Source of the DNA: Streptomyces griseus subsp. griseus
GTDB taxonomy: Bacteria; Actinomycetota; Actinomycetes; Streptomycetales; Streptomycetaceae
Assembly: GCF_000720255.1 (NCBI RefSeq)
Contig: NZ_JOJE01000036.1
Location: forward strand, 1 to 64,000
DNA: 64,000 nucleotides
Reading direction: 5' to 3'
Part shown: positions 8,810 to 18,778 of the stretch, one piece after another
Layout: each line of letters starts with the position of its first letter
Position numbering within the stretch: the stretch's first letter is position 1
Program-made: the position numbers and the translations under genes
The notes under the pieces: model-generated
What the model was told of the DNA's origin: nothing
Database searches by the model: none
Seen by the model: the letters and a program-made list of their open reading frames with translations, nothing else

Positions 8810-11800
8810 CGTCGACCGGATGCTGCCGCGCGGCCTCGGCCAGTTCACGCAGGACGCCCTCCAGGGTGAGGGCCGCGCCCCTGGTGCTCTCGGCCGCGAC
8901 ACGCTCGGCGCCCAGGGCCGCACGGGCGGCCGCCACCGCTCGCTCGGTCTCCTCGCGCTCCGGCGTGGGACGCGGGTGGCCACGCAGCCGGTCGCCCGCC
9001 CCTAACAGGCGTACCGCGCGCGGGAAGTCGCCGAGCCGGGTCAGGAGGTACGCCGCGCTGTCCACGACCGCCGACGTGATCGCCTCGGCGCACCGGTCGG
9101 TCACGGCCTGCCGCAGTACGTCGGCGAGGAGCGGCAGGCCGTGCTCCGGTCCGCGTTCGGCGGCGGTGACGTTCGCTTCGAGCAGGCCCAGCACGGCGAT
9201 GAACTGGGGTGGCGGGGTGCCCGCCGCCGCCATCGCGTGTGCCGCGTCGCACAACTCGCGTGCCAAGGCGGTGTCCTTGCCCTCCAGTGCCATGTGGGAC
9301 CGCAGCAGCAGGGCGAACGCCCGGGAGTCGATCACGCCGTAGCGGTCGGCGGCCGCGTCCGCCTCGTCCAGCGTGGCCAGGGCGGTGGGGCGGTCGCCCG
9401 CGCGGTAGGAGATCTCCGCGAGCCGGACCATGAGAAACGGCGACTCGGCGTACGCGCCGACCTCGTAGGCGAGCCGCAGCGCCTCGCGGTACTCCCCCTC
9501 CGCCTCTTCCAGGCGGCCGCGTGCCATCGCCGCCTCGCCGGCCGCGCTGCACACCTGGGCCCACATCCAGCGGTCACCGACCCGCCGGCTGAGCACGCGC
9601 AGTTCGGCGAGGTCGTCGTCGACCCGGCGCAGACCGCCGGGCGAGTCGACGACCATGTGGGTCCGCATCATCAAGGTGGCGCCGACCGCCCAGTCGTCGC
9701 CGTGGACACGGCAGTTGGCGACCGCCGTGTCCAGCACGGACAGCACGTCCACGGAGCCCCGAAGGTGGAAGGCCGTCAGCGGCCATGCCACCCCCGGCAT
9801 CCGGGCCGCCCGTGGGCCGCCCTGCTCGTAGTGGGCGCGTACGCGGGCGATGTACCGCGGGTACCGGGGGTCCTCCGCCGCCTCGTCCGGCGGGGACTCC
9901 GAGGTCAGGAAGAGGCCGAGCAGGCGCAGGTCCATGCGCGTTCCGTGCAGGGGATGCGGCACTTCCCCGTCGGGGGCGGCGAGGAAGGCGTCGAGGGGGT
10001 CGGCGACGTGCTCGGCGTCGCCGGTCAGCGGGCCGGCGCCGCTGTCCAGGGACGCTCCCAGGCGCAGGACGCGGTCGACCCATTGCGCGCCCTCGTTGCG
10101 GTAGTTGCGCAGCCACCAGAACCAGCCCATGGCGAGGGCGAGGGCGGTGGCCTCGGTCTCGTCGCCGGCGGCGAGGGACCGGTCGAGGGCGGCACGGATG
10201 TTGTCCAGCTCGGTCTCCAGCCTGGAGATCCACGGGAGCTGCCCGGCGGACCGCAGCAGCGGCTCGGCCCGCTCCACGAGGGCACGCGCCCACGCGCGGT
10301 GCCGACGCTCGGCCCTGGCGCGCAGCTCGGGGGCCTCGGCGGCGCGCTCGGTGGCGTACTCGTGGATGGTCTCCAGCATGCGGTACCGCATGCCGTCGCC
10401 GTCCCTTGTGCAGGGGGCGGCCACGACCAGGGACTTGTCGACGAGCGCCCCCATGAGGTCCGCGACCGGGCCGGTGCACACGGCCTCGGCGGCGTCGAGG
10501 TCCCAGCCGCCCGTGAACACGGACACCTCGCGCAGGACCGTCCGCTCTCGCTCGTCGAGCAGGTCCCAGGACCAGTCGACGACCGCGCGCAGGGTCTGCT
10601 GGCGGGGCAGGACCGTGCGGCTTCCGGAGGTGAGGAGGCGGAAGCGGTCGTCGAGGCGGTCGGCGATCTGGCGCGGCGTGAGCAGCCGCAGGCGGGCCGC
10701 CGCCAGCTCGATGGCGAGCGGCAGTCCGTCGAGGCGCCGGCAGATCTCCGCCACCGCCTGCTCATCACGGAGCACCACGGCCGCGTCGGGACGGGCGGCG
10801 GCCGCGCGCTCCGTGAACAGGCGGTGCGCCTGGTCGGGGAGGAGGGGCTCGACCGGGCGAACCGACTCGCCGGGGACGCCCAGGGGTTCACGGCTGGTGG
10901 CGAGGACGGTGAGCCCGGGGCAGCGGGTCAGGAGGGTCTCGACGAGGGTGGCGGCCGCGTCGATGACATGTTCGCAGTTGTCAAGGATCAGGAGTGGGCT
11001 GCGCGCGGCGCAGTACTCGACGAGCAGGGCGACCGGATCGTCCTGCGGGGTTCCCAGGTCGTTGGCCAGGAGCACGGTCTCGCGCAGACCGAGCGCGCTG
11101 ACCACTGCACCGGGCACCGCCTCCGGCCGGTCGAGCGGGGCGAGCTCGGCGAGCCATGCCTGAGGGAGGCCGGCGGCGGCCTCCTCGGCGAGGCGGGTCT
11201 TTCCGGAGCCGCCCGATCCGGTGAGGGTGACGAGACGGGCCCTGTGCAATTCGGAACGGATGGCGGCGAGCTCGGGTTCCCGGCCCACGAAAGAGGTAAG
11301 CCGCGGACGTAGGTTGCCGAGACGTTCGGGGGGCCGGGGTGCCGGTCGGGCTGGTGCGGTCGTCGGCACCGCAGTCGTTCCGTTGAGCAACGTCGCGTGC
11401 AGCGTACGGAGTTCCTCGCCCGGGTCGGTGCCGAGGCCGTCGGCGAGGGCGCGGCGGGCGGTCTCGTACGCGGCGAGGGCGTCGGCGGTACGGCCGGTGT
11501 CGCGCAGGGCGCGGACGAGGAGGGCGTGCAGCGGTTCGTCGTAGGGGTGCGCCGCGGTGAGGGCCGTCAGGTGCGGTACGACGTCCTGGGCTCGGCCGAG
11601 TCGCAGCTGGGCCTCGGCGTGCGTGCGGGTCGCCTCCAGGCGGAGGGCGTCCGGGCGGGTCGCGGCGGTGCGGTCGGGGAGATCGGCGAGGGCGGGGCCG
11701 CGCCACAGGGTGAGGGCGTGGGCGAGGTGGCGGGCGGCGGTGGAGGCGTCGGCGCGGTCGTACAGCGCGGTGGTGCCCTGGCGTACCAGGCGTTCGAAGA

Positions 11801-12095
11801 CGAAGAGGTCGATGTCGTCCGGGGCGGCGGTGAGGCGGTAGCCGCCGGGCTCGGAGGTGACGGCGTCTCTTCCGAGGGCTCGGCGGAGGCGGCCGATGAG
11901 GGCCTGGAGGGCGGCGGGGGCGTCTTGGGGTGGGTCGTCGGCCCAGATCTCGTCGATGAGGGTTTCGTGGGTGGTCGTGCGGTCGGGGCGTAGGGCCAGG
12001 GCCGTGAGGAGGGTGCGGAGGCGGGGGCCGGGGAGGGGGACGTCTCTGCCCTGAGTGTCCTGCGCCTGGGTGACGCCCAGGATTCTGTACCGCAT
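8796..12095 (-). CDS. AfsR/SARP-type regulator with NB-ARC ATPase and TPR-like region
   Basis: A 1,099-residue regulator. The N-terminal OmpR-like winged helix (about 1-90; LRTLLTALALRPDRTTTHE) and the bacterial transcriptional activation (BTAD) domain (about 95-245) define the SARP class. An NB-ARC/AP-ATPase follows, with FVGREPEL, Walker A GSGGSGKT (about 285-300) and Walker B PLLILDNCEH. The C-terminal half (about 600-1090) is helical with Ala-rich TPR-like repeats. Such proteins bind direct repeats near promoters of antibiotic or developmental genes and are gated by ATP and partner binding. An in-frame ATG 51 bp upstream also exists; I chose 12095 because the SARP fold begins directly there. 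The stop codon overlaps the end of the ECF gene by 14 bp, so the two transcripts converge. Confidence 0.88.
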   Translation of the reverse strand: MRYRILGVTQAQDTQGRDVPLPGPRLRTLLTALALRPDRTTTHETLIDEIWADDPPQDAPAALQALIGRLRRALGRDAVTSEPGGYRLTAAPDDIDLFVFERLVRQGTTALYDRADASTAARHLAHALTLWRGPALADLPDRTAATRPDALRLEATRTHAEAQLRLGRAQDVVPHLTALTAAHPYDEPLHALLVRALRDTGRTADALAAYETARRALADGLGTDPGEELRTLHATLLNGTTAVPTTAPARPAPRPPERLGNLRPRLTSFVGREPELAAIRSELHRARLVTLTGSGGSGKTRLAEEAAAGLPQAWLAELAPLDRPEAVPGAVVSALGLRETVLLANDLGTPQDDPVALLVEYCAARSPLLILDNCEHVIDAAATLVETLLTRCPGLTVLATSREPLGVPGESVRPVEPLLPDQAHRLFTERAAAARPDAAVVLRDEQAVAEICRRLDGLPLAIELAAARLRLLTPRQIADRLDDRFRLLTSGSRTVLPRQQTLRAVVDWSWDLLDERERTVLREVSVFTGGWDLDAAEAVCTGPVADLMGALVDKSLVVAAPCTRDGDGMRYRMLETIHEYATERAAEAPELRARAERRHRAWARALVERAEPLLRSAGQLPWISRLETELDNIRAALDRSLAAGDETEATALALAMGWFWWLRNYRNEGAQWVDRVLRLGASLDSGAGPLTGDAEHVADPLDAFLAAPDGEVPHPLHGTRMDLRLLGLFLTSESPPDEAAEDPRYPRYIARVRAHYEQGGPRAARMPGVAWPLTAFHLRGSVDVLSVLDTAVANCRVHGDDWAVGATLMMRTHMVVDSPGGLRRVDDDLAELRVLSRRVGDRWMWAQVCSAAGEAAMARGRLEEAEGEYREALRLAYEVGAYAESPFLMVRLAEISYRAGDRPTALATLDEADAAADRYGVIDSRAFALLLRSHMALEGKDTALARELCDAAHAMAAAGTPPPQFIAVLGLLEANVTAAERGPEHGLPLLADVLRQAVTDRCAEAITSAVVDSAAYLLTRLGDFPRAVRLLGAGDRLRGHPRPTPEREETERAVAAARAALGAERVAAESTRGAALTLEGVLRELAEAARQHPVDARSR

Positions 12096-12204
12096 CGGCC
12101 CATTGTCGCTGGGGTGGTGGGATGCGGCATGGGGTTTCGAGCGCACCCGGTGCCGAGCCGAGGCGCCATCGAGCCTGTCCGGTGTTCTGAGGACAACGCC
12201 CCGC

Positions 12205-14280
12205 TCAGCCGCCGGCGGCCAGTGCCCCCCGCTGCGGTGAGATCCCCGCCGGCACCGCGCGCGTGCGGGCCGGGGTGCCGGTCCAGCAGGTGCCTCGGCG
12301 GGAGAGGAGGCGGCGGAGCCAGAGTTCGAGGGAGACGAGGTCGGCGAGGCCGTCGAGGGGGAGGGGCTCGCCCTGGGCGGCGGAGCGGAGGGCCTTGCGG
12401 ACGACGCGGGCCTCGACCAGGCCCGCCTCGGCGAGCAGGGGCGTGTCGAAGAGCGCGATGAGGGAGTCCGCGGAGACCCTGAGGCCAGTGCGGGAGGCCG
12501 CCGCCGACGCGTGGGAGGGCGCGCCCCAGCCGGGCGGGAGGTCGGTCACCCCGGCACCCTCCAGCACCGTGCGCAGGATCGCCGCCCGCGCCCCCGGCTG
12601 CACCCGCAGCGTCTCGGGAAGCTCGCGGCAGGCCCGTACGACCTGGTTGTCGAGGAAGGGGGCGTGCAGGCGCTGCAAGCGGATCTCGGCGGCCTGTTCC
12701 AGGATGCGGAGGTCCGCCGCGTGGCGGGCCAGAGCCGCACGCGCGCGGTGGTCGCCGGGACGCTGCCCGGGCCCCACGCCCGAGCGGTGGGTCGCCCCTT
12801 GCAGACGAACCGATACTTCAGCGAGCGCCTCTCCGGTCAGCCAGCGTGCCGCCGGCCCGGGTCTGGCCCAGGTGAGCGCCGCCAGCGACGCCCCCACCGC
12901 ACCTCCGGGCTCGTCGAGTCTGCGCTGCAGCAGCCGCTCGGCGAGCACCTCGACGCCCGCACCGTACGACGTCCGCGCGAGCCGCCGGGCCGCGCCGTAC
13001 ACGCGCGCGGGGACCAGCACCGAGCCGTCCGCCTTGGCCAGCGCGGCGACGGGGCGCACGAGATGGCGCCGTTTGCGGTCCATGAGGAGGTCGGCGAGGC
13101 GCGCGGGGTGGGCGTCCAGGACCTGCCGGGCGCCGTACCCGGTGAAGTGGTCGGCGCTGCCCGAGGCGAGGCGGGCGCGGTGCCGGGCCGCCGTCACCAG
13201 GGAGGGGCCGGGCTCGTCGGTGAGCGGGCCGTCGAGGTCGGCGTACGGCAGGGTCTCCTCGCCGCCCGCCACGACGACGTGGTGCAGGCGCGGGTTGGCC
13301 GCGAGGGTCCCCGCGCGTTCCACCTCGGCCTCCCGGCCCGGTACGGCCAGGTCGTTGAACGTGACGGCCAGCAGCCGCTCGCCCGCGCCCGTGCCGTGGC
13401 CCAGGAGTGTGCCGGGCCGGCCGGGCAGGCCCGCCGCGAGCAGCGCCAGGGTGCCGGAGGCCGGGCCGCCGGAGAGATCCGCGCCGATGCCCGGAACCGG
13501 CATCCCGCGCGCGGCCCGCCGTTCGGCGGGGCCCATGCCCGGGACGGGCCCGGGGTCGATGTCGGGGACGTGCCGGGGTGCGGAGAGGCGGGTCCGTACG
13601 GCCTCGACGAGCGCGTCGCGCACGGCGTCGACCGCGCGGTCCGGGTCGGCCGCGGGCGCCGCCACCGCGAGGGAGGCGACCTGCTCGTACCCGGCGACCT
13701 CACGCGCCCCGGCGCGAAGGATCAGCGCATGCCCCGGCGGAACGCGACGCACGCCGTCGTACGGCGTGGAGTCCTGGAGCGCGGCAGGTACGTCGGGGGT
13801 GGCCAGCAGCGCGGCGAGGTGACCGAAGTCGAGGTTGGCCTCGACGAGGTCGGCGAGGGGCAGCGCGGCCGTGGCGTACGCCGTGCCGTCGGCCCAGGGG
13901 GTGTGGAACACCGGGCGTGCGCCCGCCAGGTCGCCGCAGACGGTGACCCGCCGCCCGACCTGGACGACGGCCGTGTAGCTGCCCGGCCAGGCGGTCAGAT
14001 GGCGAAGCGCCCCGCCGCGCGCGGCGAACAGGCCGACCCGCAGTTGCTCGTCGGTGGCCCCGCACAGGCCCAGGACGGCGATCCGGGTCTGGGCGTCGGC
14101 CGACACGATCCGCACCTCGTCGGGGCGCCAGTCGCCGACCGCCCACAGCGGATCGGGGTCGCCCCACAACAGGTGGGAGCCCACCGGGTGCAGGGTCTCG
14201 CCGTCGAGCCCGTTGGCGCCGGCGGAGCCGGGCTCAAGGGCTCGCGCGGCGGTGCTGCTCCACCCCACCAACCACCGCAT
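12205..14280 (-). CDS. Asparagine-synthase-like protein without the glutaminase cysteine
   Basis: A 691-residue relative of AsnB and lasso-peptide cyclases. The N-terminal half resembles the class II glutaminase fold but starts MRWLVGW, so the essential Cys-2 is missing and it should not hydrolyse glutamine. The C-terminal half is the synthetase-like ATP domain; its PP-loop reads SGGPASG instead of SGGxDS, and the late PFLDNQVVRACRELP segment is the family's C-terminal motif. The start at 14280 has GGAGG 6 nt before it. The gene lies between two developmental regulators and has no precursor-peptide or B-protein gene beside it. It could be an amide-forming ligase with an unusual nucleotide loop or a non-catalytic relative. 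The counterpart in S. coelicolor is, from memory, SCO4115. Function unknown. Confidence 0.75.
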   Translation of the reverse strand: MRWLVGWSSTAARALEPGSAGANGLDGETLHPVGSHLLWGDPDPLWAVGDWRPDEVRIVSADAQTRIAVLGLCGATDEQLRVGLFAARGGALRHLTAWPGSYTAVVQVGRRVTVCGDLAGARPVFHTPWADGTAYATAALPLADLVEANLDFGHLAALLATPDVPAALQDSTPYDGVRRVPPGHALILRAGAREVAGYEQVASLAVAAPAADPDRAVDAVRDALVEAVRTRLSAPRHVPDIDPGPVPGMGPAERRAARGMPVPGIGADLSGGPASGTLALLAAGLPGRPGTLLGHGTGAGERLLAVTFNDLAVPGREAEVERAGTLAANPRLHHVVVAGGEETLPYADLDGPLTDEPGPSLVTAARHRARLASGSADHFTGYGARQVLDAHPARLADLLMDRKRRHLVRPVAALAKADGSVLVPARVYGAARRLARTSYGAGVEVLAERLLQRRLDEPGGAVGASLAALTWARPGPAARWLTGEALAEVSVRLQGATHRSGVGPGQRPGDHRARAALARHAADLRILEQAAEIRLQRLHAPFLDNQVVRACRELPETLRVQPGARAAILRTVLEGAGVTDLPPGWGAPSHASAAASRTGLRVSADSLIALFDTPLLAEAGLVEARVVRKALRSAAQGEPLPLDGLADLVSLELWLRRLLSRRGTCWTGTPARTRAVPAGISPQRGALAAGG

Positions 14281-14886
14281 CGACGCCTCCACAGACCCGT
14301 GGACAACCAGTGCACCGCACGAACGGGTCACCATGCTGCCACGAAGAACGGCGCACAGAGGGGCGGCGGAGCCGCTTGTGATCCAGGAAGTGCCGGGCGG
14401 CCCGCACGGTCGCGTCGACCTGAACACGCAGGCGGGAGGCGGTGACTTCGACTCGAATGCGCCCCCAGTACGCTCCCCGAAAACGCCCTTCGCGCCCTCA
14501 ACTTCCGTGGTGAGAGCGGTAATCCCATACGAAGGACAGGGGCGATTTTCGGCCAAATCGAGGACATGCGGCGGCCGTCACGGCGAGCGCGCACACGCTC
14601 CGTACACAACCCCGCGCACCGCCCGACGGGTGCGCAGCCCGGGAGGCGGAGCACGCCTCCCGGACCGGTCCGCCGCCCGCGGGGATGTAGGCGGCGGTGT
14701 CCCCCAGCCCACTGGATCCAGTACAGCGGGCCGACCCACGCACGAGCCATGGAACCGCTCCCCCACTGGCCGGAGAAGAGCGCACGGCCGGGCGCACAGC
14801 CACACAACGGGAGCACGTGGCAACGGTGTGTAGGTGAGCCCGCACTTCAGTACGGACCACAATCCCGCCATCCGGAAGAATGCCCC
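14281..14886. other. Long divergent intergenic region, no supported gene
   Basis: About 600 bp between the asparagine-synthase-like gene (minus) and the sporulation-associated gene (plus). Open frames here do not resemble any family I recognise and have no good ribosome sites. It should contain the minus-strand promoter of the asparagine-synthase-like gene, but I cannot pick a convincing -35/-10 pair. Confidence 0.4.
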
Positions 14887-14915
14887 TTAACGCTTGGGAT
14901 GCGGCGAACTACGCT
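14887..14915 (+). promoter_or_regulatory. Candidate sigma-70-type promoter for the sporulation-associated gene
   Basis: TTAACG at 14887-14892, a 17-nt spacer and TACGCT at 14910-14915. The gene starts 62 bp downstream at 14977. Confidence 0.45.
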
Positions 14916-14976
14916 GGGTTTACGAATGCCGCGTGGTTATGCCAGCGCGGCAGCCGTCTGTGTCGAGGGGTGGCGC

Positions 14977-16401
14977 ATGTCCAGGGAGCAACGCGGGCCG
15001 AACGAAAAACTCGGCGCCGTTCTCGCCCTCGCGGGAATCAGCAACGCGGGACTCGCGCGTCGCGTCAACGATCTTGGCGCCCAACGCGGGTTGACGCTTC
15101 GCTACGACAAGACGTCGGTGGCGCGCTGGGTGTCGAAGGGCATGGTGCCGCAGGGCGCCGCCCCGCACCTCATCGCCGCCGCGATCGGCCAGAAACTGGG
15201 CCGACCCGTGCCACTCCACGAGATCGGCCTGGCCGACGCCGACCCCGCGCCCGAAGTGGGGCTCGCCTTCCCCCGGGACGTCGGACAGGCCGTGCGGTCG
15301 GCGACCGAGCTGTACCGGCTCGACCTCGCCGGGCGCCGCGCGGGCTCCGGCGGCATCTGGCAGTCGCTGGCCGGCTCGTTCGCGGTGAGCGCGTACGCGA
15401 CGCCCGCCTCACGATGGCTGATAACCCCGGCCGACAGCTCGGTGGCGCGCGAGGCGAACCTGACCGAGGGCTCCGGCGCACCGCTCAAAGTCGGCCACAG
15501 CGATGTGCAGAAGCTGCGGGAGGCCGCCGAGGACGCCAGGCGCTGGGACTCCAAGTACGGGGGCGGTGACTGGCGCTCATCGATGGTGCCGGAGTGCTTG
15601 AGGGTGGAGGCGGCGCCGCTGCTGCTCGGCTCGTACTCCGACGAGGTCGGCCGGGCCCTGTTCGGGGCGAGCGCCGAACTCACCCGTCTGGCCGGCTGGA
15701 TGGCCTTCGACACCGGCCAGCAGGAAGCCGCCCAGCGGTACTACATCCAGGCGCTGCGCCTGGCCCGCGCGGCCGCGGACGTCCCGCTCGGCGGGTACGT
15801 CCTCGCCTCCATGTCCCTCCAGGCGACCTACCGCGGCTTCGGCGACGAGGGCGTCGACCTGGCGCAGGCCGCCCTGGAGCGCAACCGGGGGCTGGCCACG
15901 GCCCGCACGATGAGCTTCTTCCGGCTGGTCGAGGCGCGGGCGCACGCGCGCGCGGGTGACGCACCGGCGGCCGGTGCGGCGCTGAAGGCGTCCGAGAGCT
16001 GGCTGGAACGGTCGCGTGAGGGCGACAACGACCCGTCGTGGCTGGGGTTCTACGGCTACGACCGGTTCGCCGCGGACGCGGCGGAGTGCTACCGGGATCT
16101 GAAGGCGCCGCGGCAGGTGCGCCGGTTCACGGAGCAGGCGTTGTCGAAGCCGACGGAGGAGTTCGTGCGGTCGCACGGGTTACGGCTGGTGGTGTCGGCC
16201 GTGGCCGAGCTGGAGTCCGGCAATCTCGATGCGGCGTGTGAGCAGGGGGTGCGGGCCGTGGAGGTGGCTGGGAGGATCTCTTCGGCTCGGACCACGGAGT
16301 ACGTGAAGGATCTTCTTCATCGGCTGGAGCCGTATGGGGACGAGCCGAGGGTGGTGGAGTTGCGGGAGCGGGCTCGGCCGCTTCTCATGGCTCCCGCGTA
16401 G
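14977..16401 (+). CDS. Sporulation-associated HTH/TPR regulatory protein (NsdA-like)
   Basis: A 474-residue cytoplasmic protein. Its N-terminus (about 1-75) resembles a divergent helix-turn-helix, with [15 protein letters not shown] and the recognition-like [15 protein letters not shown]. From about residue 195 onward the chain is a series of helical TPR-like repeats ([22 protein letters not shown] and following). This layout matches the family annotated as sporulation-associated proteins, which includes NsdA, a negative regulator of differentiation; the syntenic gene is, from memory, SCO4114. The ATG at 14977 has GAGGGG 7 nt upstream; open frame continues 400 bp further without start signals. 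The direct target and any ligand are unknown. Confidence 0.78.
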   Translation: MSREQRGPNEKLGAVLALAGISNAGLARRVNDLGAQRGLTLRYDKTSVARWVSKGMVPQGAAPHLIAAAIGQKLGRPVPLHEIGLADADPAPEVGLAFPRDVGQAVRSATELYRLDLAGRRAGSGGIWQSLAGSFAVSAYATPASRWLITPADSSVAREANLTEGSGAPLKVGHSDVQKLREAAEDARRWDSKYGGGDWRSSMVPECLRVEAAPLLLGSYSDEVGRALFGASAELTRLAGWMAFDTGQQEAAQRYYIQALRLARAAADVPLGGYVLASMSLQATYRGFGDEGVDLAQAALERNRGLATARTMSFFRLVEARAHARAGDAPAAGAALKASESWLERSREGDNDPSWLGFYGYDRFAADAAECYRDLKAPRQVRRFTEQALSKPTEEFVRSHGLRLVVSAVAELESGNLDAACEQGVRAVEVAGRISSARTTEYVKDLLHRLEPYGDEPRVVELRERARPLLMAPA

Positions 16402-16494
16402 CACTTCGCCTTCTCGTCTGCCGTCCTGGGGTCGGCTGTGCTCGCCGGGGTTTGAACGTAGTGTCAGTGGCGCAGTGCACTATCGGAGGCGGAG

Positions 16495-17712
16495 GTGGTG
16501 CAGGTGCGGGTGGGTGCGTACGACTGCGACGTGCTGGTGGTCGGCGGGGGGATCGTCGGGCTGTCCACGGCGTTCGCGATCACCCGCGCAGCGCCGGGGA
16601 CCCGGGTGACCGTGCTGGAGAAGGAGCCGGGGGCTGCCCGACACCAGACGGGGCGCAACAGCAGTGTGATCCACAGCGGGATCTACTACAAGCCGGGGTC
16701 ACTGAAGGCGCGGTACGCCGTGCGCGGTGCCGCGGAGATGATCAAGTTCTGTGCGGAGTACGGCATCGCGCACGCCGTCACCGGCAAGCTGATCGTGGCG
16801 ACCGAGCGGGAGGAGCTGCCCCGCCTGCACGCGCTCGTGCAGCGCGGCCGGGAGAACGGCATCCCGGTGCGGGAGCTGGGCGGAGCGCAGATCGCGGAGT
16901 ACGAGCCCGAGGTGCGGGGCCTCGCGGCGATCCACGTCGGGACGACAGGGGTGTGCGACTTCGTCGGGGTCGCACGGCAGCTCGGCGAGGCCTCGGGGGC
17001 GGAGATCCGCTACGGCGCCCGGGTCGAGCGGATCGACCGGCGCCCCGACCGGGGCGTCGCGGTGCGGACCACGAACGGGGACGTCGTCCGGGGCCGGGTG
17101 CTGGTGAACTGCGCCGGGCTGTACTGCGACGAGGTCGCCCGGATGACCGGGGACGAGCCCGGGGTGCGGATCGTGCCGTTCCGGGGGGAGTACTACGAGC
17201 TGGCGCGGCCGGAGCTGGTGCGGGGACTGGTGTATCCGGTGCCGGACCCGGCGTTCCCGTTCCTCGGGGTGCACCTCACACGCGGGATCGACGGCAGCGT
17301 GCACGTCGGCCCCAATGCCGTGCCGGCGCTGGCGCGCGAGGGATACGAATGGCGGGTCGTACGGCCGGGCGAGGTCGCGACGACCGTCGCGTGGCCCGGG
17401 GTGTGGCGGATGGCACGGCGGCACTGGCGGTACGGGGCGGGTGAGCTGCGGCGGTCGGTGTCGAAGGGGGCGTTCACGGAGGCGGTGCGCAGACTGCTGC
17501 CGGCGGTGGGGGAGGGCGACCTGGTGAGGACCGCGGCGGGCGTGCGGGCTCAGGCCGTGCTGCGGGACGGGGGGCTGGTGGACGACTTCCTGATCCGGGA
17601 GGGGGCGCGGGCCGTCCATGTCCTGAACGCGCCGTCCCCCGCGGCGACCGCCTCGCTCCCGATCGGTCGGGAGGTGGCTCGGCGGGCGCTGACCGTGCTG
17701 GGGTCGGTGTAG
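16495..17712 (+). CDS. lhgO: L-2-hydroxyglutarate oxidase-like FAD-dependent oxidoreductase
   Basis: A 405-residue DAO-type flavoprotein. The FAD-binding motif VVGGGIVGLSTAFAI is at about 14-28. HQTGRNSSVIHSGIYY, typical of the LhgO family, follows at about 48-63, and the C-terminal FAD contact VHVLNAPSPAATASLPIG is near the end. Family members oxidise L-2-hydroxyglutarate, a by-product of central dehydrogenases, to 2-oxoglutarate and pass electrons to the respiratory chain or to oxygen. The GTG start follows a GGAGGCGGAG stretch. It is followed by trmB after 108 bp that contains a separate promoter, so it is probably transcribed alone. The substrate is inferred from the family. Confidence 0.82.
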   Translation: MVQVRVGAYDCDVLVVGGGIVGLSTAFAITRAAPGTRVTVLEKEPGAARHQTGRNSSVIHSGIYYKPGSLKARYAVRGAAEMIKFCAEYGIAHAVTGKLIVATEREELPRLHALVQRGRENGIPVRELGGAQIAEYEPEVRGLAAIHVGTTGVCDFVGVARQLGEASGAEIRYGARVERIDRRPDRGVAVRTTNGDVVRGRVLVNCAGLYCDEVARMTGDEPGVRIVPFRGEYYELARPELVRGLVYPVPDPAFPFLGVHLTRGIDGSVHVGPNAVPALAREGYEWRVVRPGEVATTVAWPGVWRMARRHWRYGAGELRRSVSKGAFTEAVRRLLPAVGEGDLVRTAAGVRAQAVLRDGGLVDDFLIREGARAVHVLNAPSPAATASLPIGREVARRALTVLGSV

Positions 17713-17820
17713 GGCCCAGTCCCCCCAGCGGCCAGTCCCCTCAGCGGCCAGTCCCTCCGAGCCGCCGTGCTCACGGCGCCCTCCGCCCCCTGAATCGAGC
17801 CCCGTAAAATCGAGTGCACT

Positions 17821-18729
17821 GTGTCTGACTCCCTCAACACCCCCGAAGCCCCCCAGCCCGCACCCGGTGAGCAGCACCCGCACGACCCCGGTGTCTCGAT
17901 CCGGCACACCCGGGCCAAGGGTGAGCCCCGTTTCCCGGACGGGCCCACGGCCGATCCCGCCGGATCCCACTTCGAGCGGCGGATCCGCAGTTTCCAGCCG
18001 CGCCGCAGCCGGGTGACCGCGGGGCAGGCGGACGCGTTGCAGCGGCTGTGGCCCAAGTGGGGGCTCGACATCGACGGGCAGCGGGTCCTCGACCTGGGCG
18101 AGCTCTTCGGCAACGACAACCCGGTCGTGCTGGAGATCGGCTTCGGCATGGGCGAGGCCACCGCGCAGATGGCCGCCGCCGACCCGGACACGAACGTCCT
18201 CGCCGTGGACGTCCACACCCCGGGCCAGGGGAACCTGCTCAACCTCGCCGACCACAACGGAGTGACCAACGTCCGGGTCGGCAACGGCGACGCCATCATC
18301 CTGCTGCGCGAGATGCTCACCCCGGACGCGCTGGCCGGCCTGCGCGTGTACTTCCCCGACCCCTGGCCCAAGAAGCGCCACCACAAACGGCGGCTGATCC
18401 AGCCCGACTTCCTCACTCTCGCCGCGACGCGGCTGAAGCCGGGGGCGGTCCTGCACTGCGCGACCGACTGGGAGCCGTACGCCGAGCAGATGCTCGAGGT
18501 GCTCAGCGCGCACCCCGACTTCGAGAACACCCAGGCCGATGGCGGTTTCGCGCCACGTCCCGAGTTCCGGCCACTGACCCGTTTCGAGGGCCAGGGACTG
18601 GACAAGGGTCATGTCGTGAACGATCTGCTCTTCCGCCGCGTACAGCACCGCGAGCAGAACGCGGTTCGGCGTTCCCATGACCTCAGCCCGCACCACCAGT
18701 CCCCCACCGAGCCTCCCGCCGACGCCTGA
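17821..18729 (+). CDS. trmB: tRNA (guanine(46)-N7)-methyltransferase
   Basis: A 302-residue SAM-dependent methyltransferase with a proline-rich N-terminal extension of about 60 residues. The SAM loop is EIGFGMGEATAQ (about 106-117). The hallmark YFPDPWPKKRHHKRR (about 178-192) carries the catalytic and tRNA-binding residues of TrmB. It methylates N7 of G46 in the variable loop of tRNAs. A TAAAAT -10-like hexamer at 17805-17810 ends 10 nt before the GTG start and no ribosome site is visible, so the mRNA is probably leaderless or nearly so. The start of the downstream open frame overlaps the 3' end, but I place that protein's real start at 18779, after trmB. Confidence 0.93.
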   Translation: MSDSLNTPEAPQPAPGEQHPHDPGVSIRHTRAKGEPRFPDGPTADPAGSHFERRIRSFQPRRSRVTAGQADALQRLWPKWGLDIDGQRVLDLGELFGNDNPVVLEIGFGMGEATAQMAAADPDTNVLAVDVHTPGQGNLLNLADHNGVTNVRVGNGDAIILLREMLTPDALAGLRVYFPDPWPKKRHHKRRLIQPDFLTLAATRLKPGAVLHCATDWEPYAEQMLEVLSAHPDFENTQADGGFAPRPEFRPLTRFEGQGLDKGHVVNDLLFRRVQHREQNAVRRSHDLSPHHQSPTEPPADA

Positions 18730-18765
18730 CGATCGCGCACCGTCGCGGGCGGCGCGCTCCCTCGT

Positions 18766-18771
18766 TAGGGT
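18766..18771 (+). promoter_or_regulatory. -10 hexamer positioned for a leaderless prsW-like transcript
   Basis: TAGGGT sits exactly 7 nt before the GTG at 18779 and no ribosome site lies between, the usual Streptomyces leaderless arrangement. No good -35 is seen. Confidence 0.5.
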
Positions 18772-18778
18772 CGATGCC

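Noticed and set aside
9141..11312. 723-codon plus-strand frame inside the AfsR-like gene
   Set aside because: Antisense shadow; the minus strand has SARP, NB-ARC and TPR motifs in order.
12205..14280. Complete lasso-peptide cluster
   Set aside because: No precursor peptide, B1/B2 protein or exporter gene lies next to the asparagine-synthase-like gene.
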